This document shows positions 1 to 7,301 of a stretch of 19,043 nt of DNA, in pieces (the stretch's first letter is position 1; every line of letters starts with the position of its first letter). Source of the DNA: Deferribacter thermophilus (lineage in GTDB: Bacteria > Chrysiogenota > Deferribacteres > Deferribacterales > Deferribacteraceae). The notes beneath the pieces are model-generated. The model did no database searches. It worked only from the letters and a program-made list of their open reading frames with translations, and was not told where the DNA came from. The translations under genes and the position numbers were made by a program. The stretch is from positions 1 through 19,043 of the forward strand of contig NZ_JAPNXM010000017.1 of the NCBI RefSeq assembly GCF_049472675.1, in the 5' to 3' direction.

Positions 1-72
1 ATATATGCGATATTATTGAGAGGAGTAGCTTATGATGAAAATTATTCTGGTAAAATATTAACTAATATTTAA
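1..72 (+). pseudogene. C-terminal end of a probable IS110-family transposase (cut by window edge)
   Basis: The frame starting at base 1 stays open for 23 codons and ends in TAA at 70-72. The peptide contains an ILLRGVAYDENYSG stretch. This resembles the end of IS110/IS1111-type transposases, where a hydrophobic helix is followed by a Leu-x-x-Gly-x-x-Tyr-Asp pattern; that comparison is from memory. Only the last ~23 residues are inside the window, so it is unknown whether the gene is intact to the left. The DNA after the stop contains TTGACATTTAACATAG (79-94) and then joins half of a REP-like repeat at about base 98. IS110-group elements are known to insert in REP sequences, which supports the call, but other transposase families remain possible. 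Confidence 0.4.
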
Positions 73-97
73 AAAAACTTGACATTTAACATAGAAC

Positions 98-128
98 ATT
101 GCGAGGAGCGGTAGCGACGAAGCAATCT
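98..128 (+). repeat. Half copy of REP-like palindromic repeat
   Basis: The 31 bases run from ATTGCGAGGAGCG to GACGAAGCAATCT. They match the right half (read on the minus strand) of the full hairpin repeat at 9918-9988, except for a small centre difference (GTAGC against AATGCG). The partner arm expected to its left is absent and replaced by the transposase-like tail. What is seen is the shared sequence; disruption by insertion is inferred. Confidence 0.75.
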
Positions 129-249
129 TTTATATTGATATCAAAAAGTTGGTCAATTGTGTAACAGCCTAATATTGCTTGAGTTACCACACGTGTTGCA
201 AGAATTTTTTATAGAATTTTGTAAGAAACTTAAAGGAATGTAGAAAAGA
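129..249. other. Non-coding spacer between half REP and tRNA-Phe
   Basis: No open frame with a credible ribosome binding site is visible. The only structure is an imperfect 18-bp palindrome centred on ACACGTGT at 184-201, with two mismatched base pairs. It lies about 50 bases downstream of the minus-strand tRNA and lacks a T-run, so it is not a convincing terminator. Confidence 0.5.
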
Positions 250-325
<76 letters not shown>

Positions 326-346
326 TCATCCATCAAAAGCAGGGTG

Positions 347-375
347 TTTTTACAAAAATTATTTAACAAAGTCAA
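347..375 (-). promoter_or_regulatory. Probable sigma-70-type promoter of tRNA-Phe
   Basis: On the minus strand TTGACT (375-370) and TAAAAA (352-347) are separated by exactly 17 bases. Predicted initiation around 340 leaves a leader of about 15 nt before the tRNA. A locally GC-rich stretch (CACCCTGC) follows the -10, as is common at stable-RNA promoters. It sits in the 66-bp gap after the regulator gene. Confidence 0.6.
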
Positions 376-391
376 GCACTTTTTTAAAAAA

Positions 392-1177
392 TTATCCTTG
401 CCAGCCTAAACGCTTTGAAATCTCTCTGGCATACTTTTTAGCTGTAGGATAAATCTCATTAAATATTTTATCATCCGTCATCCTGCATGCTGGGCCAGTA
501 ACACTCAAAGCAGCAACAGGTACGCCTAAATAATCTTTTATAGGTACAGCTATGCACCTTACTCTTTCTTCGAATTCTTCATTATCAAGTGCATAATCGT
601 TTGCTAATACCTCTTTTAGGTGTTTTTTCAATTCAGGCAACGATGTGATAGTGTTGTTTGTATATCTTTTTAGTCTTGCACCCATATACATACTATTGAT
701 TTCTTCTTCTGACGCATAAGCAAGCTGTATTTTTCCAATAGCTGTGCAATATGCAGGGACATCTTTTCCAACCCTAGATACAACTCTTACATTTTGATTT
801 GCTTCAACCATATCTAAATAAACCACAAAACCTTTTCTTAAAATCCCTATATAAATTGATTCATTAACTTCAGCTACAATCTTTTCCATAAAAGGTCTTG
901 CAAGTTTTAAAATATTTAGTTTATTGATAAACTGCTGTCCAAGATTGAAGATTTCTATCCCTAATCTATAGTTTTCGGTTTCAGGGTTTTGCTCGATATA
1001 GCCTCTTGACTCAAGTGTTGCAAGAAGCCTAAAAACATTGTTTTTATGCAAGCCAAGCGCTTTGCTGAGCTCTGTCACTCCAAACTCATCTTTATTTTCA
1101 CTGGTTCTAAATACTTCAAATAGTTGTAATGCGTGTAAAACTGATTGAACAAGTTTTACATTTGATTTGTAAGTCAC
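392..1177 (-). CDS. IclR-family transcriptional regulator
   Basis: Predicted cytoplasmic DNA-binding regulator of 261 residues, normal for the family. The N-terminal winged helix-turn-helix (about 12-70) includes GVTELSKALGLHKNNVFRLL. The C-terminal effector domain (about 85-255) has the characteristic AIGKIQLA segment (145-152) and a DNEEFEERVRCIAVPI region (198-213) that in IclR proteins forms the small-molecule pocket. The start is GTG at 1177-1175. An in-frame stop lies two codons upstream, and AGAGG stands 6 bases before the GTG. The overlapping ATG at 1179 is in another frame. Two promoter-like sites lie upstream. No metabolic gene is adjacent in a way that reveals the effector; the next gene on this strand is tRNA-Phe. 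Family assignment is secure, the target genes are unknown. Confidence 0.93.
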   Translation of the reverse strand: MTYKSNVKLVQSVLHALQLFEVFRTSENKDEFGVTELSKALGLHKNNVFRLLATLESRGYIEQNPETENYRLGIEIFNLGQQFINKLNILKLARPFMEKIVAEVNESIYIGILRKGFVVYLDMVEANQNVRVVSRVGKDVPAYCTAIGKIQLAYASEEEINSMYMGARLKRYTNNTITSLPELKKHLKEVLANDYALDNEEFEERVRCIAVPIKDYLGVPVAALSVTGPACRMTDDKIFNEIYPTAKKYAREISKRLGWQG

Positions 1178-1206
1178 ATCTCACCTCTCATTAATATTTC
1201 TAATAA

Positions 1207-1235
1207 AATATAACACTGTTTAATTGAAAAATCAA
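1207..1235 (-). promoter_or_regulatory. Proximal promoter of the iclR-family gene (extended -10)
   Basis: On the minus strand TTGATT (1235-1230), a 17-base spacer and TATATT (1212-1207) are preceded by an extended -10 TG, giving TGTTATATT. Initiation near 1200 gives a leader of about 23 nt containing AGAGG. The same TGTTATATT core occurs in the promoter at 16249-16277. Confidence 0.65.
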
Positions 1236-1259
1236 CCAAACATATAAATAAAATTAAAT

Positions 1260-1297
1260 TTGACAATTAATTTATTTAACAAAATATATGTTGTCAA
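1260..1297. promoter_or_regulatory. Second promoter plus inverted repeat TTGACAA/TTGTCAA upstream of the iclR-family gene
   Basis: A second minus-strand promoter-like pair is TTGACA (1297-1292) and TAAATT (1274-1269) with a 17-base spacer. Heptamers TTGACAA (1260-1266) and TTGTCAA (1291-1297) form an inverted repeat 24 bases apart. IclR regulators often control their own promoters, so this could be an operator. That is inference from position only. Confidence 0.35.
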
Positions 1298-1362
1298 TTT
1301 TTATTTTCTACTAAAAAACAAATAATCAACTTTTCAATTCATTTGTTTTAAAATTAGCTCTG

Positions 1363-3462
1363 TTAATTTAACTTTTTAATAAAAATTCTCATTGAGTTTA
1401 AAACGGCTATTAGTGCCACCCCCACATCCGCGAATACTGCCTGCCACATTGTTGCAGTACCAGCTATGCCCAAAGTAACAAAGATGACTTTTACAGCTAA
1501 AGAGAATATGATGTTTTCCTTTGCATTTTTTTTGGTAAGTTTAGAAATTTCGATAGCTTTTGGCACAGATATGGGGCTATCATCCATTATAATGATATCT
1601 GCTGCTTCTATTGTGATACTGCTTCCAATACCTCCCATAGCAACCCCTACATCACTAACGGCAATCACTGGGGCGTCATTAATCCCGTCACCAACGAAAA
1701 CTACTCTTTTCTTTTTATTTTGTGCTGATAACTTTTCTTTAATTTCATTTACTTTTTTTATTTTATCTTGTGGGAGTAGGTTTGCGTAAAATTCTTTAAT
1801 TCCTATTTGATTTGCAATTTTTGAGGCAGCACTGTAATTATCCCCAGTCAGCATAATTATATTTTGGATACCAAGTTTTTTAAGTTTATCCAAAGCTAAC
1901 TTTGATTCGCTTTTTACTATGTCATCGATTAAAATGTATCCCAAGAATTTGTTATCTACTGCAACATAAACCACTGAGTGGTCAACATCACAATCATCAT
2001 GTTCTATATTCATAAGATGCATAAGGCCATCATTTCCCACTAAAACAGTTTTCCCGGATACTTTTGTTTTTATACCATAACCTTTAATTTCTTCATATTC
2101 TTCTATCTGATTTATATCTATTTCATCTTCGTATTCACTGAGTATTGCTTTTGCTATTGGGTGGTTTGAGTTAAACTCTGCATAAGCAGCAAATCTTAAG
2201 ATTTCTTCCTCCGTAGCCCCGTTTTTAGTTACTATCTTATTTATTTTGAATACACCTTCTGTTAAAGTCCCTGTTTTATCAAAGGCTACAGCTCCTGTAT
2301 CTGTTAAAGCTTCTAAATGATTACTACCTTTTACGATAATTCCATTTTTAGCTGCTTTGCCTATCCCAGCAAAATAAGAAAGTGGTATCGATATTACAAG
2401 TGCGCAAGGGCAGGAAATAACAAGTAATATCAAAGCACGATAAATCCATAAAGTATAACTTTCCTGTAAAATTAATGGAGGTATAAAAGCTATAAAGACT
2501 GCAGTATAAACAACTATAGGAGTGTAGGTTTTAGCAAATTTTGTAATAAATTTTTCGGTTTTTGACTTATTTTCTGTGGCGTTTTCCACTAAATCTAAAA
2601 TTTTAGATATTGTAGATTCTGAATAGGGTTTTGTAACTTTTATTTTTAAAAGGTTACTATCATTAATCATCCCTGATAATATTTCATCACCTTCTTTTAC
2701 TTTTTTTAATTTAGACTCTCCAGTTAGTGCTGATGTGTCTATAAAGCTTTCACCTTCTATCACTACCCCATCTAATGGAATTTTTTCACCTGGTTTTACT
2801 ACAATTATTTCACCAACATTTACATCATCTGGTTTTTTAGTGATATATTTTTCATTTTTAATTACAGTGGCGTATTCTACTTTTAGGGAAAGTAAATTAG
2901 TAATCGATTTTTTAGATCTATCTACAGCCAGATCTTGTAAAAATTCTCCAATGTTGTAAAAAAGCATTACCGCAACAGCTTCTGGTAACTCTTTGATAAA
3001 GATAGCTCCAATTGTAGCAACAACAATTAGAAAATTTTCATCAAAAAGCTGTCTATTTTTTAAGTTGTTCAATGATTTTAAAATTACAGGGTATCCAATT
3101 AAAAAGTAGGGTATAAGGAATAAAAGATATTCAATAGTTAAGTTTGGCGCAGAGATATTTTTATAAATTAATGCAATTGTGTAGAAAAAGAGAGATAAAA
3201 ATATTTTTGTAAGGATAAATTTTTTGTTAAACTGTTCATTATCATTATTTATTTTACTAAAATCGATTAATTCAACACCTGGGTCTGTGTTTTTTACAAT
3301 TTCATTAGCTGTGTTAAAGTATTCTTTTTTTAAAAGGACGGTTTTATTTGTAAAGTTAACATTGATAGTATTGTCATTGAGACCTTTTTGAAGAGCTGTT
3401 TCGATTTTTGCAGCACAACCTGGGCAATCTAAATTTTTTAGAATATATCTTCTCTTATCCAT
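1363..3462 (-). CDS. zntA: Heavy-metal P1B-type ATPase, Zn2+/Cd2+/Pb2+ exporter (ZntA/CadA-like)
   Basis: Inner-membrane metal efflux pump of 699 residues driven by ATP. An N-terminal HMA domain carries C13-P-G-C16. Membrane helices follow, then the actuator TGES (247-250) and the metal-site C351-P-C353. The phosphorylation site is D395 in DKTGTLT. Other ATPase marks are H434-P435, TGDN (539-542) and GDGINDAP (591-598). K658 in the penultimate helix and D679 in the last helix region (FADVGVALIAVLNSMR) match the P1B-2 pattern for Zn/Cd/Pb rather than copper. ATG at 3462 lies inside the 3' end of the sensor gene (8-bp overlap), with GGAG about 10 bases upstream, so the two are probably co-transcribed and translationally coupled. 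The metal range is inferred from motifs; zntA is used as a family name. Confidence 0.92.
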   Translation of the reverse strand: MDKRRYILKNLDCPGCAAKIETALQKGLNDNTINVNFTNKTVLLKKEYFNTANEIVKNTDPGVELIDFSKINNDNEQFNKKFILTKIFLSLFFYTIALIYKNISAPNLTIEYLLFLIPYFLIGYPVILKSLNNLKNRQLFDENFLIVVATIGAIFIKELPEAVAVMLFYNIGEFLQDLAVDRSKKSITNLLSLKVEYATVIKNEKYITKKPDDVNVGEIIVVKPGEKIPLDGVVIEGESFIDTSALTGESKLKKVKEGDEILSGMINDSNLLKIKVTKPYSESTISKILDLVENATENKSKTEKFITKFAKTYTPIVVYTAVFIAFIPPLILQESYTLWIYRALILLVISCPCALVISIPLSYFAGIGKAAKNGIIVKGSNHLEALTDTGAVAFDKTGTLTEGVFKINKIVTKNGATEEEILRFAAYAEFNSNHPIAKAILSEYEDEIDINQIEEYEEIKGYGIKTKVSGKTVLVGNDGLMHLMNIEHDDCDVDHSVVYVAVDNKFLGYILIDDIVKSESKLALDKLKKLGIQNIIMLTGDNYSAASKIANQIGIKEFYANLLPQDKIKKVNEIKEKLSAQNKKKRVVFVGDGINDAPVIAVSDVGVAMGGIGSSITIEAADIIIMDDSPISVPKAIEISKLTKKNAKENIIFSLAVKVIFVTLGIAGTATMWQAVFADVGVALIAVLNSMRIFIKKLN

Positions 3463-3742
3463 GTCTTATATGCTCCAAAGCGTTTTCAAAAAGTTTTTCC
3501 ACGTGGTCATCATCTAAAGTGTAATAGATGTTTTTGCCCTCTCTTCTACTTTTAACTAGTTTTGCAACTTTAAGATTGTTTAGCTGGTGTGAGATAGCAG
3601 AAATGGAGATATTTAATTTATCAGCTATATCATTTACACATAACTCCATTTTGTCTAAGAGACTTAAGATTTTGATTCTGGTTGGATCACCCAGTATTTT
3701 AAAAAGATATGACAGTCTTTCGATTTCATAATCATTTAACAT
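3455..3742 (-). CDS. ArsR/SmtB-family metal-sensing repressor, CzrA-like
   Basis: A 95-residue winged-helix repressor. The recognition-helix region is ISISAISHQLNNLKVAKLV (about 45-63), followed by the beta-wing REGKNIYYTL. The C-terminal helix places D78, H80, H91 and H94 in the D-x-H-x10-H-x2-H spacing used by the alpha-5 Zn/Co site of CzrA and SmtB. The alpha-3 motif is ELCVND (33-38) with a single Cys, so a CadC/ArsR-type thiolate site looks incomplete. It starts at ATG 3742 with AGGAG upstream. It overlaps the exporter gene by 8 bp and presumably represses both genes until zinc-type ions bind. Sensor type is inferred from ligand spacing; DNA binding is known for the family. Confidence 0.92.
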   Translation of the reverse strand: MLNDYEIERLSYLFKILGDPTRIKILSLLDKMELCVNDIADKLNISISAISHQLNNLKVAKLVKSRREGKNIYYTLDDDHVEKLFENALEHIRHG

Positions 3743-3755
3743 ATAACACTCCTAT

Positions 3756-3771
3756 AATTGTTCATTTGTTC
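3756..3771. promoter_or_regulatory. Candidate operator for the metal sensor (direct repeat of GAACAA)
   Basis: On the minus strand GAACAAATGAACAA holds two GAACAA hexamers with an 8-base period, directly downstream of the -10. TGAACA half-sites are typical of SmtB/CzrA operators, but those are usually inverted. Here the repeat is direct, so the match is only partial. Confidence 0.4.
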
Positions 3772-3772
3772 T

Positions 3773-3801
3773 AATATAAAACTATATTAATTTTAATTCA
3801 A
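3773..3801 (-). promoter_or_regulatory. Promoter of the metal sensor-exporter pair
   Basis: TTGAAT (3801-3796) and TATATT (3778-3773) on the minus strand are separated by 17 bases. Transcription would start near 3766, inside the GAACAA repeats, so a bound repressor would block initiation. It lies in the divergent 121-bp gap opposite the small membrane protein gene. Confidence 0.6.
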
Positions 3802-3863
3802 GTAAATTTATACTTTATTTTTTAATAAAATTAATTATTCTTAAGCAAAAAGATGGGGGATTT

Positions 3864-4181
3864 ATGTTTTTTTATGGTCTAATTTTTATATTAAATCAGC
3901 TGATGATTGCTGCTCACTTTTTAAGACATTCAAATATTTTTTTAACAGTGCTTTTTTTGATATCTATAGTAATAATTTTTTTAAAAGTGGAAGTTAAAAA
4001 ATATCTTATTAGAGCTTTTTCATTGATTAATATTCTTATATGGTTATTTACTATGTATCAAATTGTAAGAATTCGAATTGCATTTCATGAGCCATTTATT
4101 AGAGTAATCATAATTTTGGGAGCAGTTATTATTTTAAATATAATAACTTTATTATTTTATCCAAAAAAAATTAATCGTTGA
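3864..4181 (+). CDS. Small conserved-looking integral membrane protein of unknown function
   Basis: A 105-residue, very hydrophobic protein with about four predicted membrane helices (roughly 2-20, 25-41, 48-66 and 78-97) and a basic C-terminal end. GGGGGA precedes the ATG by only three or four bases. The stretch AAHFLRHSN near the N-terminus and the RIRIAFHEPFIRVIIILG stretch resemble a widespread but unnamed small membrane family as I remember it; I cannot name a domain. It is divergent from the metal-sensor gene and 61 bp upstream of leuS on the same strand, so co-transcription with leuS is possible. No catalytic or metal-binding motif is apparent, apart from His residues in the first loop that could be incidental. 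Function not recognised. Confidence 0.7.
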   Translation: MFFYGLIFILNQLMIAAHFLRHSNIFLTVLFLISIVIIFLKVEVKKYLIRAFSLINILIWLFTMYQIVRIRIAFHEPFIRVIIILGAVIILNIITLLFYPKKINR

Positions 4182-4206
4182 TTTATTCGTTTTATTTTTA
4201 TAAATC
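4178..4206 (+). promoter_or_regulatory. Possible leuS promoter
   Basis: TTGATT (4178-4183, overlapping the previous stop codon), a 17-base spacer and TAAATC (4201-4206) form a modest sigma-70-like pair. The predicted leader to the leuS ATG is about 30 nt and includes AGGAGG at 4229-4234. The AT-rich background makes chance matches easy. Confidence 0.35.
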
Positions 4207-4242
4207 TTATTATTACTGTAAAAATATCAGGAGGAAATACTT

Positions 4243-6804
4243 ATGAAATACAACCCTGCAGAAATTGAGCAGAAATGGCAAAATAAATGGGAATCTGAAA
4301 AAGTTTTTAAATGCGAAGCTGATAATAGTAAAAAGAAGTATTATTGTTTAGAAATGTTCCCTTATCCATCAGGGAAAATCCACATGGGGCATGTTAGAAA
4401 TTATGCAATTGGTGATGTGATAGCTCGTTATAAGTTGATGCAAGGTTATAATGTTTTACACCCAATGGGGTGGGATGCTTTTGGTTTGCCTGCAGAAAAT
4501 GCTGCTATAAAGAATAAGGTTCATCCCGCCAAATGGACTTATTCAAATATCGAGTATATGAAAAAACAGCTTAAAATGCTTGGTTTGAGCTATGACTGGG
4601 ATAGAGAAATTGCAACTTGTGATCCAGAGTATTATAAATGGGAACAAAAAATATTTATTGAGATGTTTAATAGAGGGTTGGCTTATAAAAAAACATCATT
4701 GGTAAATTGGTGTCCTGATTGTAATACAGTGTTGGCTAATGAGCAGGTTGAAGATGGTAAATGCTGGAGATGTTCAAACGAAGTGGAGATAAAAGAGATT
4801 GAAGGGTGGTTTTTCAAGATTACTGATTATGCTGAGGAATTACTTGAATATACATATAAACTTTCTGGCTGGCCAGAAAGAGTTCTTACAATGCAAAGAA
4901 ACTGGATTGGCAAATCAGTGGGGGCTGAGATAGATTTTGAGGTTGATGGGATTGATGAAAAAATTACTGTTTTTACAACAAGACCTGACACTTTGTATGG
5001 TGCCACATTTATGTCTATTGCACCAGAGCACCCAATTGCAAAAAAACTGTTATCAGGCACTGAAGTTGAAAAGGAAGGGTTAGCTTTTATAAATGAGATA
5101 TTAAAAGAGGATAAAATCAGTAGAACAGCAGAAGATAAGGAGAAAAAGGGGTTTTTTACGGGTAGATATGCTATAAACCCTGTAAATGGTAGAAAAATAC
5201 CTATTTATATCGCAAATTTTGTATTGATGGATTATGGTACTGGTGCTGTTATGGCTGTTCCTGCTCATGACCAGAGAGATTTTGAGTTTGCTAAAAAGTA
5301 TGGATTAGACATTATTGTGGTGATTCAGCCTGATGGTGAACAGTTAGATCCAGAGAAGATGACAGAAGCTTATACCGGCCCAGGAAAAATGGTAAATTCT
5401 GGGAAATTTGATGGTTTGGATAATGAAAAAGGAAAAGAAGAAATTATTAAATATTTAGAAGAGCTTGGAGTTGGTAAAAAAACTGTAAATTATAGATTGA
5501 AAGATTGGGGGATATCAAGACAGAGATATTGGGGGACACCAATACCTATAATTTATTGTGATGATTGTGGAATTGTACCTGTTCCTTTTGAAGATTTGCC
5601 TGTTAAGTTGCCTACCGATGTGGAAATAACTGGTGCAGGCAATCCTTTAGAGCAGTGTGAGGAGTTTGTAAAAGTAAAATGTCCAAAATGTGGTAAAGAT
5701 GCTAGAAGAGAAACTGATACAATGGATACTTTTGTTGAGTCAAGTTGGTACTTTTTAAGGTATTGTTCGCCTCATTGTGACACGAATATTTTTGATAAAG
5801 ATGAAACAGAATATTGGATGCCAGTTGATCAATATATTGGTGGTATAGAGCATGCTATCCTTCACCTGTTGTATTCAAGGTTTTACACCAAGGTGTTGCG
5901 TGATTTGGGCTATATAAATTTTGATGAGCCTTTTGAAAGACTTTTGACTCAGGGGATGGTTTGTAAGGAATCTTACAGATGTGAGGAACACAACTGGTTA
6001 TTTCCCGAAGAAGTTATCGATGGAAAATGTAAACATTGTGGTAGAGATGTAATTGTCGGTAGAATTGAAAAGATGAGTAAGTCTAAAAAGAATGTGGTGG
6101 ATCCTGAAGCCCTGATTGACCAGTATGGTGCCGATACAGCAAGACTATTTTCACTTTTTGCAGCGCCACCTGAAAAAGATTTGGAATGGAGTGAGCAAGG
6201 GGTAGAAGGTGCTTTTCGTTTTATAAATAGGGTTTGGAGATTGGTAGTAAATCATATAGATTTGATTAAAGAGTATTGTGGTAAAAATTATAATTCAGAT
6301 GGTAAGATTGAAAAAGAGATTTTATACCATACTAATTTGACTGTTAAAAAAGTTACAAACGACATTGAGCGTTTTCAACTTAACACAGCAGTTGCAGCTA
6401 TTATGGAATTTACAAACAATTTATATCTGATAGAACCAAAATTATCAACAGATTCAGAAAAAGCTCTGTTTGCTGATGCACTTGTAAAGCTGATAAAAAT
6501 TATTTCTCCGTTTATACCTCATGTTGCTGAAGAGTTATGGAATAGGTGTGGTTTTGAAGGGTATGTATCAAAAGCTGACTGGCCAGCTTATGATGATAAA
6601 TTTACTGTAAAAGATGAAATAACTATCGCTGTGCAAATAAATGGAAAAGTTAGGGCTCAAATCAATGTGCCAAGAGGTATTGATAAAGATGAAGCTATAA
6701 AACTTGCTAAAGAAAACGAAAAAGTTAAAAACTATATTGATGGTAAACAGTTAATAAAAGAGATTTATGTGCCTAATAAGCTCGTTAGCTTGGTAGTTAA
6801 ATGA
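4243..6804 (+). CDS. leuS: Leucyl-tRNA synthetase
   Basis: Cytoplasmic class I aminoacyl-tRNA synthetase of 853 residues that charges tRNA-Leu; length is close to the E. coli enzyme. The HIGH signature is HMGH at 47-50 in PYPSGKIHMGH, and KMSKS is at 610-614. The CP1 editing domain has TTRPDTLYG (245-253) and GTGAVMAVPAHDQRD (332-346); its Asp is needed for hydrolysis of mischarged tRNA. Three cysteine knuckles are visible: C157/C160/C174/C177, C439/C442/C480/C483, and C580/H583/C596/C599 just before KMSKS. AGGAGG lies 8-9 bases before the ATG. The stop overlaps the next start in an ATGA junction. The leuS-lptE-holA order is conserved in many Gram-negative bacteria. Confidence 0.98.
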   Translation: MKYNPAEIEQKWQNKWESEKVFKCEADNSKKKYYCLEMFPYPSGKIHMGHVRNYAIGDVIARYKLMQGYNVLHPMGWDAFGLPAENAAIKNKVHPAKWTYSNIEYMKKQLKMLGLSYDWDREIATCDPEYYKWEQKIFIEMFNRGLAYKKTSLVNWCPDCNTVLANEQVEDGKCWRCSNEVEIKEIEGWFFKITDYAEELLEYTYKLSGWPERVLTMQRNWIGKSVGAEIDFEVDGIDEKITVFTTRPDTLYGATFMSIAPEHPIAKKLLSGTEVEKEGLAFINEILKEDKISRTAEDKEKKGFFTGRYAINPVNGRKIPIYIANFVLMDYGTGAVMAVPAHDQRDFEFAKKYGLDIIVVIQPDGEQLDPEKMTEAYTGPGKMVNSGKFDGLDNEKGKEEIIKYLEELGVGKKTVNYRLKDWGISRQRYWGTPIPIIYCDDCGIVPVPFEDLPVKLPTDVEITGAGNPLEQCEEFVKVKCPKCGKDARRETDTMDTFVESSWYFLRYCSPHCDTNIFDKDETEYWMPVDQYIGGIEHAILHLLYSRFYTKVLRDLGYINFDEPFERLLTQGMVCKESYRCEEHNWLFPEEVIDGKCKHCGRDVIVGRIEKMSKSKKNVVDPEALIDQYGADTARLFSLFAAPPEKDLEWSEQGVEGAFRFINRVWRLVVNHIDLIKEYCGKNYNSDGKIEKEILYHTNLTVKKVTNDIERFQLNTAVAAIMEFTNNLYLIEPKLSTDSEKALFADALVKLIKIISPFIPHVAEELWNRCGFEGYVSKADWPAYDDKFTVKDEITIAVQINGKVRAQINVPRGIDKDEAIKLAKENEKVKNYIDGKQLIKEIYVPNKLVSLVVK

Positions 6805-7301
6805 AAAAATATTTTGTTTTGTTGTTGGTAATATTTGTCCAGCTGTCCTGCGGATATAGGATAGCTGGACTTGATGATTTTAGTATTAAAGAAAAATTTT
6901 ATATTGCTGAAGTTCATAATAATACGGCAGAATCAGAGTTTTCTACTATTTTAACTTCTGAAGTAAATGATTTTTTTAGTAAATACAATTTATTAACTAA
7001 AAAGAAAGAAACAGCTTCTAATTTATTTGTAAGTTTAAAAACGATAGATTATAAAAGCAAAATTTTGCAGTCTTATTCAAGAGCAATATCTTCAGATTTG
7101 AGTATTGATGTTGAAATTGTGGTTAAAAGAGAAGGGATGGTGATATATAAAAAAAGTTTTTCTGATGCAAATTCTTATACAATTAGTACAAATATTACTG
7201 AAACTTTGAACAATAGAAAAAATGCCTTTATAAAAAGTTTGAATAGTATTTTGATGGATTTTTTACATGACTACAAAGAAAAAAATACTGATAATAGGTA
7301 G
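6801..7301 (+). CDS. lptE: LptE-like LPS-assembly lipoprotein
   Basis: Predicted outer-membrane lipoprotein of 166 residues that, in the family, plugs the LptD translocon for lipopolysaccharide. It has a short signal sequence (1-16) and then C17 in LSC-GYRIAG. The Cys-Gly-Tyr-Arg sequence after the cleavage site is typical of LptE proteins. The -3 residue is Gln rather than Leu, a slightly non-canonical lipobox. The rest fits the small alpha/beta fold and has low complexity. It overlaps leuS by 4 bp (ATGA) and holA by 35 bp, so translation is probably coupled. Identification rests mainly on the motif and the conserved leuS-lptE-holA neighbourhood, since LptE sequences diverge quickly. Confidence 0.78.
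   Translation: MKKYFVLLLVIFVQLSCGYRIAGLDDFSIKEKFYIAEVHNNTAESEFSTILTSEVNDFFSKYNLLTKKKETASNLFVSLKTIDYKSKILQSYSRAISSDLSIDVEIVVKREGMVIYKKSFSDANSYTISTNITETLNNRKNAFIKSLNSILMDFLHDYKEKNTDNR

Noticed and set aside
184..201. Palindrome around ACACGTGT as a tRNA terminator
   Set aside because: It has two mismatched base pairs, no T-run and lies about 50 bases beyond the tRNA end.
1177..1179. ATG start for the IclR regulator
   Set aside because: This ATG is out of frame. GTG at 1177 is the first usable codon after an in-frame stop and has a well-spaced AGAGG.
1466..3731. Plus-strand open frames opposite the P-type ATPase and sensor genes
   Set aside because: They have no ribosome binding sites and low-complexity translations, and lie wholly antisense to well-supported genes.
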